Of a stretch of 64,000 nucleotides of DNA, positions 49,966 through 58,553 are shown piece after piece (within the stretch, counting starts at the first letter, position 1; every line of letters begins with the position of its first letter). Where the stretch lies: positions 24,438 through 88,437 of the forward strand of contig NZ_LXKN01000019.1 of NCBI RefSeq assembly GCF_001692325.1, in the 5' to 3' direction. This stretch comes from Rhizobium sp. AC27/96. GTDB lineage: Bacteria > Pseudomonadota > Alphaproteobacteria > Rhizobiales > Rhizobiaceae. The translations under genes and the position numbers were made by a program. Below the pieces are notes generated by a model. It was not told the DNA's origin and made no database searches. It saw only the letters and a program-made list of their open reading frames with translations.

Positions 49966-50520
49966 ATGCTGCAGACCGTCGTATGTCCGAATATTGGCCA
50001 CTCTATTGTTCATCACTTTGATGCAGGCGCCGCCGTATGGGGCCAGGCAATCACGCCGAGCATCGCTCATCTGGTTCAGGCCCATCACGAAGTTGCGATC
50101 GACTATACCCGAATGCGCCCCGGCATCGTTTTCGAAGTCAACAGGGGCGTTGCCATGCTGCCCCATGTGACCGGCCCCTCGACCTTCCGGCTTCACGCGG
50201 AAGCCGCAGCGTTTCGTCATGCGGCCGGACGGCCGGCGACGGCAGTCGAGGTGGCGGTTCATTGCGAGGTGAGCGCCGGTCGCGCGCTCAAGCTCTGGGG
50301 GCGTGTAACGGCCGAAGATCCGGCGCAACATTGGGGGGCGTCTGGTCGACCTCATCACAATATTGCAGCCACGATACCGGTAATTTTTGTCGTGACCTTT
50401 TGGGAAATTTCCCGGGCCGTCGATACGCGCATCGACCAGCTGATGCGCGAAACTGCCGAAAAGGATCGCAGGATCGAGGAACTGGAGTCGAAGATCGCTC
50501 TGGCGATGTGCGCGCAATGA
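49966..50520 (+). CDS. Hypothetical protein
   Basis: A 184-residue protein from the ATG at 49966, preceded by GAGGAAC; upstream starts in the frame are less supported. No signal peptide. The N-terminal two thirds are mixed alpha/beta with several His residues; near residue 135 is a hydrophobic segment (HHNIAATIPVIFVVTF) that may enter the membrane, followed by a C-terminal charged coiled coil (MRETAEKDRRIEELESKIAL). No known family. It lies 135 bases after the esterase gene, and 100 bases before the YHS gene. Confidence 0.6.
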   Translation: MLQTVVCPNIGHSIVHHFDAGAAVWGQAITPSIAHLVQAHHEVAIDYTRMRPGIVFEVNRGVAMLPHVTGPSTFRLHAEAAAFRHAAGRPATAVEVAVHCEVSAGRALKLWGRVTAEDPAQHWGASGRPHHNIAATIPVIFVVTFWEISRAVDTRIDQLMRETAEKDRRIEELESKIALAMCAQ

Positions 50521-50620
50521 GCCGGTGGAACATGCACGAAGTCGTGAACGATGGGAGATGTAACGTCCCCCTGGCCGCCCGCGTAAAGAGGGCGTTCATC
50601 TCAACTGCAGAGGAAAGACC

Positions 50621-51085
50621 ATGAACCTATCCATCCGGCGTTTTCTGCCTCTCGCCGGGGCTGCCGCGCTCGCATTGTCTGTGGCCTCCGTCGCTTTCGC
50701 CAACGAGATTTACGCGACCAACGGCGTCGCGATCAATGGCTACGATGCCGTCGCCTATTTCACCGACCACAAGCCGGTAAAGGGATCCGACAAGTTTGCG
50801 ACCACCTACAAAGGCACAACCTTCCACTTCGCTTCGGCGGCGCACCGCGACGTATTTGCGAGCAATCCGGAGCGTTATGCACCACAATATGGTGGCTATT
50901 GTGCCTTTGGAACCGCCGAAGGACACAAGGCTCCGACAGAACCCCAGACTTTCACCATTGTCGACGACAAGCTCTATCTGAACTATAACGACGACGTCGC
51001 AAAAACTTGGCGTTCGGATATCGGCGGCTACATCAAGAAGGCGAATGCGAACTGGGCAACGGTGAAGGCGCAGCCTTCTCCGTGA
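50621..51085 (+). CDS. Periplasmic YHS-domain protein
   Basis: A 154-residue exported protein with a signal peptide ending near ALSVASVAFA. The YHS-type domain follows: GVAINGYDAVAYF, then TYKGTTFHFASAAHRDVFAS, and the characteristic YAPQYGGYCAFG. YHS domains are small metal-binding modules found with copper and other metal transporters. The GAGGAAAG site lies 6 bases upstream. DsbD and a DsbA-like protein follow, so it may belong to a periplasmic metal or redox function. Confidence 0.85.
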   Translation: MNLSIRRFLPLAGAAALALSVASVAFANEIYATNGVAINGYDAVAYFTDHKPVKGSDKFATTYKGTTFHFASAAHRDVFASNPERYAPQYGGYCAFGTAEGHKAPTEPQTFTIVDDKLYLNYNDDVAKTWRSDIGGYIKKANANWATVKAQPSP

Positions 51086-51109
51086 CGGCCCGATTTCGTC
51101 AAGCACTGT

Positions 51110-51130
51110 CTGCCCGCGCCGAGCGGGCAG
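51110..51130 (+). terminator. Strong hairpin after the YHS gene
   Basis: CTGCCCGC and GCGGGCAG pair perfectly around a 5-base loop, 25 bases after the YHS stop codon. There is no T-run, so it may end the transcript inefficiently or protect its 3' end. Confidence 0.4.
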
Positions 51131-51167
51131 GCGCAATATCAGCTAGTATCGTTTAAGGCGGCAAGCC

Positions 51168-51401
51168 ATGATTCCCGCACCATATTCGACCCATCAATAT
51201 CCAGGTCGTCTTCGCGATTGTCAGCGATCGGTCGTGATTGACCTCAATGCGCTCATTGATCAAGCGGTGGCCGTTGGCTGGGATCGTCGCGAGGTTATCA
51301 TGGCGCTTGTCGATCTCCTTGACGCGGAGGCAACCGATGCCGATGGGCTGCTTCGCACGATGGCCCGCTACATGGGGCAGCCGACGCGCAGCGTCGCATG
51401 A
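51168..51401 (+). CDS. Small protein related to that at 10267-10542
   Basis: A 77-residue protein of unknown function, starting with AAGGCGG upstream. Its core NALIDQAVAVGWDRREVIMA resembles AQRAKAVGWTSEEAEVAISE of the small protein downstream of the glycosyltransferase; both share an A-V-G-W motif followed by an acidic helix. It overlaps the open frame of the DsbD gene by 4 bases, but the likely DsbD start lies 42 bases further on. Confidence 0.65.
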   Translation: MIPAPYSTHQYPGRLRDCQRSVVIDLNALIDQAVAVGWDRREVIMALVDLLDAEATDADGLLRTMARYMGQPTRSVA

Positions 51402-51442
51402 CGCTGCCTCGGCCGTCAGTTCACATCTACCATAGGAATGGC

Positions 51443-53272
51443 ATGCGCTTCTTCTCCACCATCTTGCTTTTCATTTTCCTTGCCAGCCAGGTGGTTGCGG
51501 CAGAGACGCCGCTCGCGATGAACGATGCGTTCCGGTTTTCCGTGGAGCGCGCTGCATCCGGATCGATCCGCCTGCACTGGCAGATGCCGCCCGGATATTA
51601 TCTCTATCGGGAACATCTCTCGGCCAATACCGCAGACGGCGCCGTGGTTCTGCTATCCACGCCGCCGGGCGTTGAAAAGGATGATCCCACTTTCGGAAAG
51701 TCGGAAGTCTATTTCGGCAGTGTCGACGCCGACCTCGGCCCCGCCACTTCCCCGGTGACGGTGACCTATCGGGGGTGTCAGGAGCATGGTCTGTGCTATC
51801 CTCCCGCCCGGCGCATCATCGATCCGCAAACACTTGCAGTCTCCGAAGCGCCGGCTTTTTCCCTGCCGACAGGCGGACAGTCAGCGTGGTCGAAGGCTGC
51901 TGCAACCGACACCAAGCCGGCGGTGGTGTCCGTGAACCCAGTGCCATCATCTGCCACACCGGCAGGTGGTGCCGATGTCGTTGATGGCTTCCTGTCGCGA
52001 GGGGGCGTGCCGCTTCTGCTTGCGGCCTTTGTCGGCTTTGGCATCCTGCTGGCATTCACCCCATGCGTTTTTCCGCTCTATCCGATCCTGGCCGCCGCGC
52101 TTGCGCGTCAGGGAGAGGCATTGGACGCACGGCGCGGTTTCATCCTGTCGCTCAGCTATGCAGTAGCGCTCGCATCGGCCTTTGCGATTTTTGGGGCCGC
52201 CGCCGCCTGGACGGGAGAAAACCTGCAGATCGCCCTGCAATCGCCGCTGACGGTCGCGGCAGTGGCGCTGATATTTGCGGTGCTGGCGCTTTCCATGTTC
52301 GGCCTGTTCGAACTGCAGCTGCCCTCGGCCTGGGTGGCACGTCTGAGCGGGGTCGGCAAGGGCCGTGGTGGCTCGATCGGTTCGGCCGCCGCACTTGGAT
52401 TTTCTTCGGCCTTCATCATCGGCCCCTGTGTGACGGCTCCGCTTGCCGGAGCGCTGCTCTATGTCGCCCGCACCGGGGATGTGCTTCTTGGAGCCGCGCT
52501 CCTGTTCGCGCTCGGTCTCGGCAAGGGCATACCGCTTGTCATTTTCGGTACGGTGGGCGGGCAGGCATTGCCACGAGCCGGAGCGTGGATGGCTTCGGTC
52601 AAGCACGTGTTCGGGTTCGTGTTCTTCGGCTTTGCGATCTGGATGGCTGAGCCTGTGCTTCCGGATTGGCTGCCGCTCGGCCTCTGGGCCGTCTGGGCCA
52701 TGGCCGTGGCGGTTTTCCTTGGCGCCTTTGACGTTACCAAGAGCCGCACGACACCGCTGCGCATGGGCCTGCAGTCGCTGGGGCTGCTGGCCGCCGTTTA
52801 CGCCGTGATACTGATTGTCGGCCTCGCCGCCGGTTCCGTCGATCCCTTGCGTCCGCTGGCCGGCTTCGGTGCCAACCAAACCGTTGCGCGTGCCGATCCC
52901 GAGACGCGAATGACCCTGCTTGCCTCAACATCGGAACTTGGCCGCCAGCTCGATGATGCCAGGTCCAGCGGCAAGGCGAGCCTGGTCTATTTTACCGCCG
53001 ACTGGTGCGTCAGCTGCCGCTCGATCGATCGCAATGTCTTCTCGAAGCCGGAGGTCGCCGACGCGCTGGCGCCGCTCAAGACGTTCAAGGTGGATCTGAC
53101 CAATATCGGCCCGGACCAGCGCGAATTGATGCGTGAACTGAATGTCGTCGGGCCACCGACGATGATTTTCTTCCGTCCGGATCGTCAGGAGACCGTCGAC
53201 GGGCGGCTCATCGGCGAATTCGGTGCGGATGATGTTTTGAAAGCGGCCACTGCCGCAAGCACTGGCACGTAA
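51443..53272 (+). CDS. dsbD: DsbD-type thiol:disulfide interchange protein
   Basis: A 609-residue inner-membrane protein that carries electrons from cytoplasmic thioredoxin to periplasmic thiols. The start at 51443 (MRFFSTILLFIF) gives a signal peptide and has AGGA upstream. The periplasmic N-terminal domain contains MPPGYYLYREHL and the cysteine pair of GCQEHGLCYPPARR; the central eight-helix domain has the catalytic AFTPCVFPLYPI; the C-terminal thioredoxin-like domain has FTADWCVSCRSIDRNVF. All six redox cysteines can be found. A DsbA-like partner follows after 41 bases. Confidence 0.93.
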   Translation: MRFFSTILLFIFLASQVVAAETPLAMNDAFRFSVERAASGSIRLHWQMPPGYYLYREHLSANTADGAVVLLSTPPGVEKDDPTFGKSEVYFGSVDADLGPATSPVTVTYRGCQEHGLCYPPARRIIDPQTLAVSEAPAFSLPTGGQSAWSKAAATDTKPAVVSVNPVPSSATPAGGADVVDGFLSRGGVPLLLAAFVGFGILLAFTPCVFPLYPILAAALARQGEALDARRGFILSLSYAVALASAFAIFGAAAAWTGENLQIALQSPLTVAAVALIFAVLALSMFGLFELQLPSAWVARLSGVGKGRGGSIGSAAALGFSSAFIIGPCVTAPLAGALLYVARTGDVLLGAALLFALGLGKGIPLVIFGTVGGQALPRAGAWMASVKHVFGFVFFGFAIWMAEPVLPDWLPLGLWAVWAMAVAVFLGAFDVTKSRTTPLRMGLQSLGLLAAVYAVILIVGLAAGSVDPLRPLAGFGANQTVARADPETRMTLLASTSELGRQLDDARSSGKASLVYFTADWCVSCRSIDRNVFSKPEVADALAPLKTFKVDLTNIGPDQRELMRELNVVGPPTMIFFRPDRQETVDGRLIGEFGADDVLKAATAASTGT

Positions 53273-53313
53273 GCCTGCAAGCTGGCGTGAAATTCAAGGA
53301 TAGGAAAACCAAC

Positions 53314-53925
53314 ATGCTCAATCGCAGATATTTTCTCATGGCAGCAACGGGTGGCGCTGCTGCGGCCGTTCTGGCCTCCCGGCCGGGCCTTGCTCAGCAA
53401 CTGACGCAGAATGAGGTTTTCCATGACCCCGATGCCCCGGTTCTCGGCAATCCCAAGGGCGACGTGACTGTCGTTGAATTTTTCGACTACCAGTGCCCCT
53501 ACTGCAAGAAGACCCATCCGGACGTCAAATCCGTCGTTGCCGAAGATGGCAATGTGCGCCTGATCATGAAGGATTGGCCGGTTTTCGGCGACGCTTCGGT
53601 TTTTGCCGCGCAAGCGGTTCTCGGAGCAAACGAGATCGGCGCCTATGAAAAGGCCATGGAGGCATTAATGGCGACACCTGCCGCTCTTAGCGAAGACGAC
53701 GTCAAAAAGACACTGACATCCGCGGGCCTCGATGTTTCCAAGATCGCCGATGCGGTACGGCAGAACGACAAGAAGATCTCCGATCTCCTGACCCGCAATT
53801 ACAATCAGGCGCTTGCTCTCAACTTCCGTGGCACTCCGTCATTTGTCGTAGGCAGGGCTATCGCGTCCGGCGTGCTCAGCAAGGATCAGCTCCGCGACGC
53901 GATCAAGCAGGCTCGCGCGGCCTGA
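53314..53925 (+). CDS. DsbA-family thioredoxin-fold protein, exported
   Basis: A 203-residue protein whose start at 53314 has AGGAAAACC upstream. The N-terminus NRRYFLMAATGGAAAAVLAS resembles a Tat signal (Arg-Arg followed by a hydrophobic stretch). The mature protein is a DsbA/Com1-type thioredoxin fold with the active site CPYCKK (YQCPYCKKTHPD) and the cis-Pro region RGTPSFVVG. It probably oxidises, or with DsbD reduces or isomerises, periplasmic disulfides. Confidence 0.92.
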   Translation: MLNRRYFLMAATGGAAAAVLASRPGLAQQLTQNEVFHDPDAPVLGNPKGDVTVVEFFDYQCPYCKKTHPDVKSVVAEDGNVRLIMKDWPVFGDASVFAAQAVLGANEIGAYEKAMEALMATPAALSEDDVKKTLTSAGLDVSKIADAVRQNDKKISDLLTRNYNQALALNFRGTPSFVVGRAIASGVLSKDQLRDAIKQARAA

Positions 53926-53970
53926 CGGAACGGTGTGCGGCAGGACTGAAGGGTATCTTTCCGGAGTTTT

Positions 53971-55185
53971 CTAGGATCCTGCCCTCGTCTCGATGTCGTG
54001 CAGCAGCTGCAAAACATCGTCTCGGTCCTGGTCGACATGCGGCGGCGCCCGGTCAAAGCGTACTGGCGTCGCCGACATCTTCAGAGGGTTTCCGAGAAGC
54101 CGCAAGGCCTGCCCGTCCTCCGTCTGCATGTTGACAACCATCTCCCGCGCCAGCGTATGCGGGTTGGAGACGACCTGATCGATCGTCGCGACGCGGCCGG
54201 CCGGAATTTCGGCGGCGATGAGGCGCCGTTCCCAGTTCTCCGCCGTATCCGCCTTCAGTGCCTCGGTCACAAGCCGATCCAATGTGTCGATGTTCAGCAC
54301 CCTGTCGCGGTTGCGGACGAAGCGTTCGTCGTCGATGAGTTCCGGCGTTTCGATAACCCCGCAAAAGCGTGCGAATTGCTGATCGTTCCCAACCGCGATC
54401 GCGATCTCTCCGTCCGCCGTGGCAAACGTCTGGTAGGGGGCGATGTTCGGATGCCGGTTGCCGATCCGTCCAGGGGTCTTGCCCGACACGAGGTGATTGG
54501 TTGCGGCATTGATAAGCCATGCGACCTGGGCGTCGTAAAGCGCCAGATCGATATATTGGCCTTCGCCGCTACGATCGCGATGGCGAAGGGCCGCGAGGAT
54601 GCCGACGGTTGCATACATGCCGCACATGACATCCGCGATGCCAAGGCCCACCTTGACCGGCCGTCCGCCATTGGCGTCGTTGTCGCCGGTGATGCTCATG
54701 ATGCCGCCCATGGCCTGAATCAGGAAGTCGTAGCCGGTACGATCGGCATAGGGACCGGTTTGCCCGAAGCCGGAAATCGCGCACCAGACGATGTCAGGCT
54801 TGACCTTCCTGATGTCGTCATAGCCGAGGCCGCGTCGGGCAAGGTCGCCGGGCTTGTAGTTTTCGATGACGACGTCTGAGATGGCGGCGAGCCTCTTGAT
54901 GAGGGTAACGCCGTCGTCGCTTGCAAGATCGATCGCGATCGACCGTTTGTTGCGGTTGGCCGAAAGAAAATAGGCGCTGAGATCGCTGTCGCTTCCGTCG
55001 GCATTCATCACGAAGGGCGGCCCCCAGCCGCGCGTGTCGTCTCCGGCGCGGGGGCGTTCGACCTTGATGACATCAGCACCGAGATCGGCGAGAAGCTGCG
55101 TCGCCGTGGGCCCGGCAAGGATGCGCGAGAGATCGAGGATACGCAGGCCTTCGAGACTCCCTGGTTTTTCATGATCTGATATCAT
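53971..55185 (-). CDS. CaiB/BaiF-family (class III) CoA-transferase
   Basis: A 404-residue CoA-transferase. The start is the ATG at 55185, five bases before the end of the upstream gene. Family motifs are GLRILDLSRILAGPTATQLL, GADVIKVERP, NRNKRSIAIDL, and GLGIADVMCGMYATVGILAAL, which carries the expected catalytic Asp. Members move CoA between acids such as formate/oxalate, carnitine or succinate/itaconate; the substrate here is unknown. It is last in a leftward operon with a thiamine-diphosphate enzyme and an OpgC-like protein. Pairing with an oxalyl-CoA decarboxylase is not supported, since the upstream enzyme looks like acetolactate synthase. Confidence 0.88.
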   Translation of the reverse strand: MISDHEKPGSLEGLRILDLSRILAGPTATQLLADLGADVIKVERPRAGDDTRGWGPPFVMNADGSDSDLSAYFLSANRNKRSIAIDLASDDGVTLIKRLAAISDVVIENYKPGDLARRGLGYDDIRKVKPDIVWCAISGFGQTGPYADRTGYDFLIQAMGGIMSITGDNDANGGRPVKVGLGIADVMCGMYATVGILAALRHRDRSGEGQYIDLALYDAQVAWLINAATNHLVSGKTPGRIGNRHPNIAPYQTFATADGEIAIAVGNDQQFARFCGVIETPELIDDERFVRNRDRVLNIDTLDRLVTEALKADTAENWERRLIAAEIPAGRVATIDQVVSNPHTLAREMVVNMQTEDGQALRLLGNPLKMSATPVRFDRAPPHVDQDRDDVLQLLHDIETRAGS

Positions 55186-55189
55186 TGTC

Positions 55190-56347
55190 TTACGATTTCC
55201 ATGGAGACGTTTTGAACCAGCGCACCAGATAGGCGGTGCCGATAAGGATGGCGAAGCCGAACAGATTGCCGGCCACCTCCGCCGAGGTCGTGCGGCCGGC
55301 ATGGTCGAGCGCAATGCCGATCGGCTGGGCGATCACCATGCCCGTTATGAAGACGGCCAGGGATTGCTGGCCGACGACGGTCAGGACGCGAACGACCGGG
55401 CCGCGCAGCCGCGATCCCTTTTCGCCGACCAGATGGACGGCGATATAGCAGAGCGTCATGAAGTGAGCGAAGCGCAGCAGGCCGAAATCTGTCTTGTCCG
55501 TTAGCGGAGCGATCCGATCCGCAGCCATCTGAAAAAAAGGATGAACCTCCTGGAAACGGACCCAGGCAAAGGGCACTGTCACAATCACCACAACAATGGC
55601 CAACGCCATCAGGCGGCGATCGTAGCCCGGTGCAGGCAGGGTGCCACGCATCAGGAAGAAACCGGTGAAAAACAGGAGTTGCCAGCCGAACGGATCGAAG
55701 AACCAGGGGCGATCCGACCATGGTTCGGCCGGCAGCTGCGTCAGGCCAAACTGCGTGGCAAGCCACACAGCGATCATCAGGGCAAATGGCAGGTGGCGAT
55801 GGACTCTCGAAACAAAGATCATCAACGGCATCAGCGCCAGGATGACGATATACATCGGAAGGATATCGAAATAGTTCGGTACGTAGGTCAGCGTCAGCAA
55901 GCCGACAAGCAGATGTCCCGGATCCTTCATGAAAGGTACAAGGTTCAGGCTGTCGACATAGGTGACACCGTCATAGCGCGTCCCGGCGACCACCATGATC
56001 GCGGCTACCACGATGAAGACGGCGATATGCGCCCAAAAGATCTGCCAGACGCGCTGCGCGACACGCGCAATCAGGGCAATGGCGCCATTTCGATCATATG
56101 TTGCGCCAAAGGCTATGGCAGAGGCCATGCCTGATTGAAAGACGAACATCTCCGTGGCGTCGGAAAAGCCGAAGCGGGCAGGGATCCACAATGCCCAGCC
56201 GTCGTCTGGGATGTGCGCCAGCAGAATGATGAGCATGCCGACGCCACGGAAGAAATCAAGGCGCGGATCGCGGGGACGCTTCGTCTTTTGCGCAGCCGAC
56301 AATATGGCCGGCTCGCTATTAGAAGGCGTCGTCGTAGGCGCTTGCAT
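55190..56347 (-). CDS. OpgC-like membrane acyltransferase
   Basis: A 385-residue integral membrane protein with about ten helices; the family opening RDPRLDFFRGVGMLIILLAH carries the conserved Arg-Asp and Phe-Phe-Arg-Gly. OpgC-type proteins transfer succinyl groups to periplasmic glucans; related proteins modify other envelope sugars. The start at 56347 (MQAPTTTPSNSEP) overlaps the 3' end of the TPP-enzyme gene by 29 bases, with AGGTTCG upstream. The CoA-transferase starts five bases before its stop, so all three are cotranslated. Confidence 0.85.
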   Translation of the reverse strand: MQAPTTTPSNSEPAILSAAQKTKRPRDPRLDFFRGVGMLIILLAHIPDDGWALWIPARFGFSDATEMFVFQSGMASAIAFGATYDRNGAIALIARVAQRVWQIFWAHIAVFIVVAAIMVVAGTRYDGVTYVDSLNLVPFMKDPGHLLVGLLTLTYVPNYFDILPMYIVILALMPLMIFVSRVHRHLPFALMIAVWLATQFGLTQLPAEPWSDRPWFFDPFGWQLLFFTGFFLMRGTLPAPGYDRRLMALAIVVVIVTVPFAWVRFQEVHPFFQMAADRIAPLTDKTDFGLLRFAHFMTLCYIAVHLVGEKGSRLRGPVVRVLTVVGQQSLAVFITGMVIAQPIGIALDHAGRTTSAEVAGNLFGFAILIGTAYLVRWFKTSPWKS

Positions 56348-57947
56348 CGAACCTGCAGGCGATGAGACTGAAGCCCGGACGTGCTCTGGCGCTCTCAAGC
56401 TCGTTGCGAAAGTCATTGATGGTCTCCACATTGGCGCCGTAGCCGCCAAAACCGCGGGCGATGGCGGCAAAATCGGTTTCGCCGAGGGTAACTCCGGCTG
56501 AAGCCAGGCCGGCAGACGCCTGTTTCAAGGCTATCAGGGCAAGGCTGCGGTCCTGGAATAGAACGATGGTCAATGGCAGGCCGAGATCGCGAACGGTCGC
56601 AAGTTCGCCGATGCCCATTTCGAGGCCGCCGTCACCCATGACCGCAAAGACGCGTCGCGAGGGATCTGCCACCTTGGCGCCGATCGCCAATGGCAGAGCC
56701 GCATTCATGGTGCAGAAGCCTGCCGATTGCAGCAGGGTGAACGGTTTCGCCGCGATCCATTTTTGCGAGAGCAGGATGCGATGCGCGCCGCTGTCAACTG
56801 TGACCAGTCCGTCGACACCTGCCACCTTGTTCAGATGATCGATAATGGCATGAGGTCCCCATGCGTCCTTGCCCGAAAAGATGCCTTCGAGCCTGGCCTT
56901 GGCTTCAGCCGGCTCATCACCTCTCCAGCTCCTCTGCTCGGTAAGCAGACTGTTGAGCGCCAGCAACATGCGTCGCGGATCGGCCGAAAGCCATGTGCCG
57001 GCATGGTGCATCGCGTGATCGGGAGCGGTGTTGGAGATATCCACCAGCTTCGTCTGGTCGGCAACGAAATCGAGCCAGCCGAGACGCATCTCGATCGGAT
57101 CGTAGCCAATCATCAGCACCAGATCCGCCTTATGGGCGAGGGGTAGCAGGATACGGTCGGCCATCGGCGAAAGGCCGGCACCGCCAAGCGAAAGAGGGTG
57201 GTCTTCGGGGATGATGCCCTTGGCCTTGTAGGTGGTGATGACGGGTGCACCGATTGTCTCGGCAAGACGTTGCAGGGCCGGGCCGGCATCGCTGCGTACC
57301 GCTTCGAGGCCCGCGATGATCAACGGCCGCTCGGCGGCGCGGATGCGCTCCGACAGGTGGCGGACGCCCGCGTCCGCGATAGTGGCATCGACCGTGAAAA
57401 CGGTTGGCGGCACAGGGGCCATCGTGGTGGGGCTCGATGCAGCCGCGACCGCCGGCGACAGATCGAGATGCACAGGCCCCATCGGCTCTCTCATCGCGAT
57501 CGCCAGGGCTCGCGCCACGGTGGAAGCAGCGCTTTCCGGCTCGATTTCGAACGATGCCTTGACGAGCGGTCGCAGCAACTGGGCATGATCGATCACCTGA
57601 TGGGTGTAGCGGCCGCGCGTCGCCCGGTCGACAACGCCGGAAACGACGATGAGAGGAATGCGCTCTTGCGCGGCGTCGGCGATGCCGTTGACCGCATTCG
57701 CAAGTCCGGGACCGACGGTCGTCACCAGCAGTTCTGGATTCCCGCTGATCGTGCTTGCGCCCGAAGCCATTATGGCGGCCGATGTCTCGTGGCGAGCAAG
57801 ATGGAAGGCGATGCCTGCCGCCTGCAGCGCGTCGATGAGCGTCACAACTTCGCCGCCTGGAACCCCAAAGGCGTTCCGCACCTGATATCCATGCAGCGTT
57901 CTCGCGACGATATCCGCGACGCGGTTAAGGGCTTGAGGTTCGGACAT
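56319..57947 (-). CDS. Thiamine-diphosphate-dependent enzyme, acetolactate synthase-like
   Basis: A 542-residue TPP enzyme. The pyrimidine-binding domain has FGVPGGEV and the catalytic Glu in LARHETSAA (about residue 52); the central domain has IIAGLEAVRSDAG; the PP-binding domain shows the GDGGLEMGIGELATV motif with its Asp. The reaction is unresolved; the family includes acetolactate synthase, benzoylformate decarboxylase and similar enzymes. Start ATG 57947 (MSEPQALNRVADIV) has AAAGGGAC-like sequence upstream; a frame start at 58064 is rejected because it runs into the previous gene. Confidence 0.85.
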   Translation of the reverse strand: MSEPQALNRVADIVARTLHGYQVRNAFGVPGGEVVTLIDALQAAGIAFHLARHETSAAIMASGASTISGNPELLVTTVGPGLANAVNGIADAAQERIPLIVVSGVVDRATRGRYTHQVIDHAQLLRPLVKASFEIEPESAASTVARALAIAMREPMGPVHLDLSPAVAAASSPTTMAPVPPTVFTVDATIADAGVRHLSERIRAAERPLIIAGLEAVRSDAGPALQRLAETIGAPVITTYKAKGIIPEDHPLSLGGAGLSPMADRILLPLAHKADLVLMIGYDPIEMRLGWLDFVADQTKLVDISNTAPDHAMHHAGTWLSADPRRMLLALNSLLTEQRSWRGDEPAEAKARLEGIFSGKDAWGPHAIIDHLNKVAGVDGLVTVDSGAHRILLSQKWIAAKPFTLLQSAGFCTMNAALPLAIGAKVADPSRRVFAVMGDGGLEMGIGELATVRDLGLPLTIVLFQDRSLALIALKQASAGLASAGVTLGETDFAAIARGFGGYGANVETINDFRNELESARARPGFSLIACRFDASAYDDAF

Positions 57948-58041
57948 TGAAAAGGGACCTGATGATACGAGTTGTTGTTGAGGCAAGCGGCCTGCCCGGC
58001 GGATGGTGAGGGGAACCGGGCAGGCCTTCTTCACGGCACTT

Positions 58042-58524
58042 TCAGCGCTCCATTGAGCGGACAACGAACGCGACGACGGTGCCGAAGAAGATGTGGCCGA
58101 TGAGCGAAGCCCAGGTCAGGGTGATGAAGCCGAGGAAAGCCGGCAGGCCGGCAATCAGATGCGCCATCACGTAAAGAGCAAACACCCACAGCCCGGTTCC
58201 AAAGCCGATACCGGTCAACAGCAGAGGCAGCTTCGGGAAGATCAACCGCTGGAGCGGTCGGGCGATGAAGAGATAGCCGATCGGATAGAAGATGATGCCG
58301 ACGATAGCATGAATGGCTTCGGCCAGCAGCAGGTTGTCGAAGCCGAAGACCGACTGGATGAGCGCCGCCGGCTGCAATGGCCCACCGACCCAAAGCGGTG
58401 TAATCAAGCGAGCCCAGATTTCCCAGGTAATGTCGGCCGCAAGGCCGGACAATACGATCGTGCGTGCAAGCGAGGGCTGAATTTCGGGGAAGACGCTGGT
58501 CTTGTGCATTTCCATCATGGACAT
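58042..58524 (-). CDS. Small integral membrane protein
   Basis: A 160-residue protein with four or five hydrophobic helices (around ARTIVLSGLAADITWEIW, ALIQSVFGFDNLLLAEAIHAI, LLLTGIGFGTGLWVFALYVM and GFITLTWASLIGHIFFGTVV). No known family. The conserved-looking E-x-W-A-R and H-x-x-x-G residues inside helices hint at a cofactor or proton path, without proof. It is the second gene of the leftward operon, 95 bases before the TPP-enzyme start. Confidence 0.65.
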   Translation of the reverse strand: MSMMEMHKTSVFPEIQPSLARTIVLSGLAADITWEIWARLITPLWVGGPLQPAALIQSVFGFDNLLLAEAIHAIVGIIFYPIGYLFIARPLQRLIFPKLPLLLTGIGFGTGLWVFALYVMAHLIAGLPAFLGFITLTWASLIGHIFFGTVVAFVVRSMER

Positions 58525-58553
58525 GGTGATGTTCCTTGTTTGACGGGTTGATC

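Noticed and set aside
51947..52879. 310-residue minus-strand frame
   Set aside because: Antisense shadow of dsbD; composition rich in Arg/Gly/Gln without protein-like segments.
53998..54879. 293-residue plus-strand frame
   Set aside because: Antisense shadow of the CoA-transferase, with matching codon-phase patterns and no domain.
53971..57947. Oxalate-degradation pair (formyl-CoA transferase plus oxalyl-CoA decarboxylase)
   Set aside because: The TPP enzyme has an acetolactate-synthase-like N-terminus, not that of oxalyl-CoA decarboxylase, and an OpgC gene intervenes.
57198..57950. 250-residue plus-strand frame
   Set aside because: Antisense shadow of the thiamine-diphosphate enzyme.
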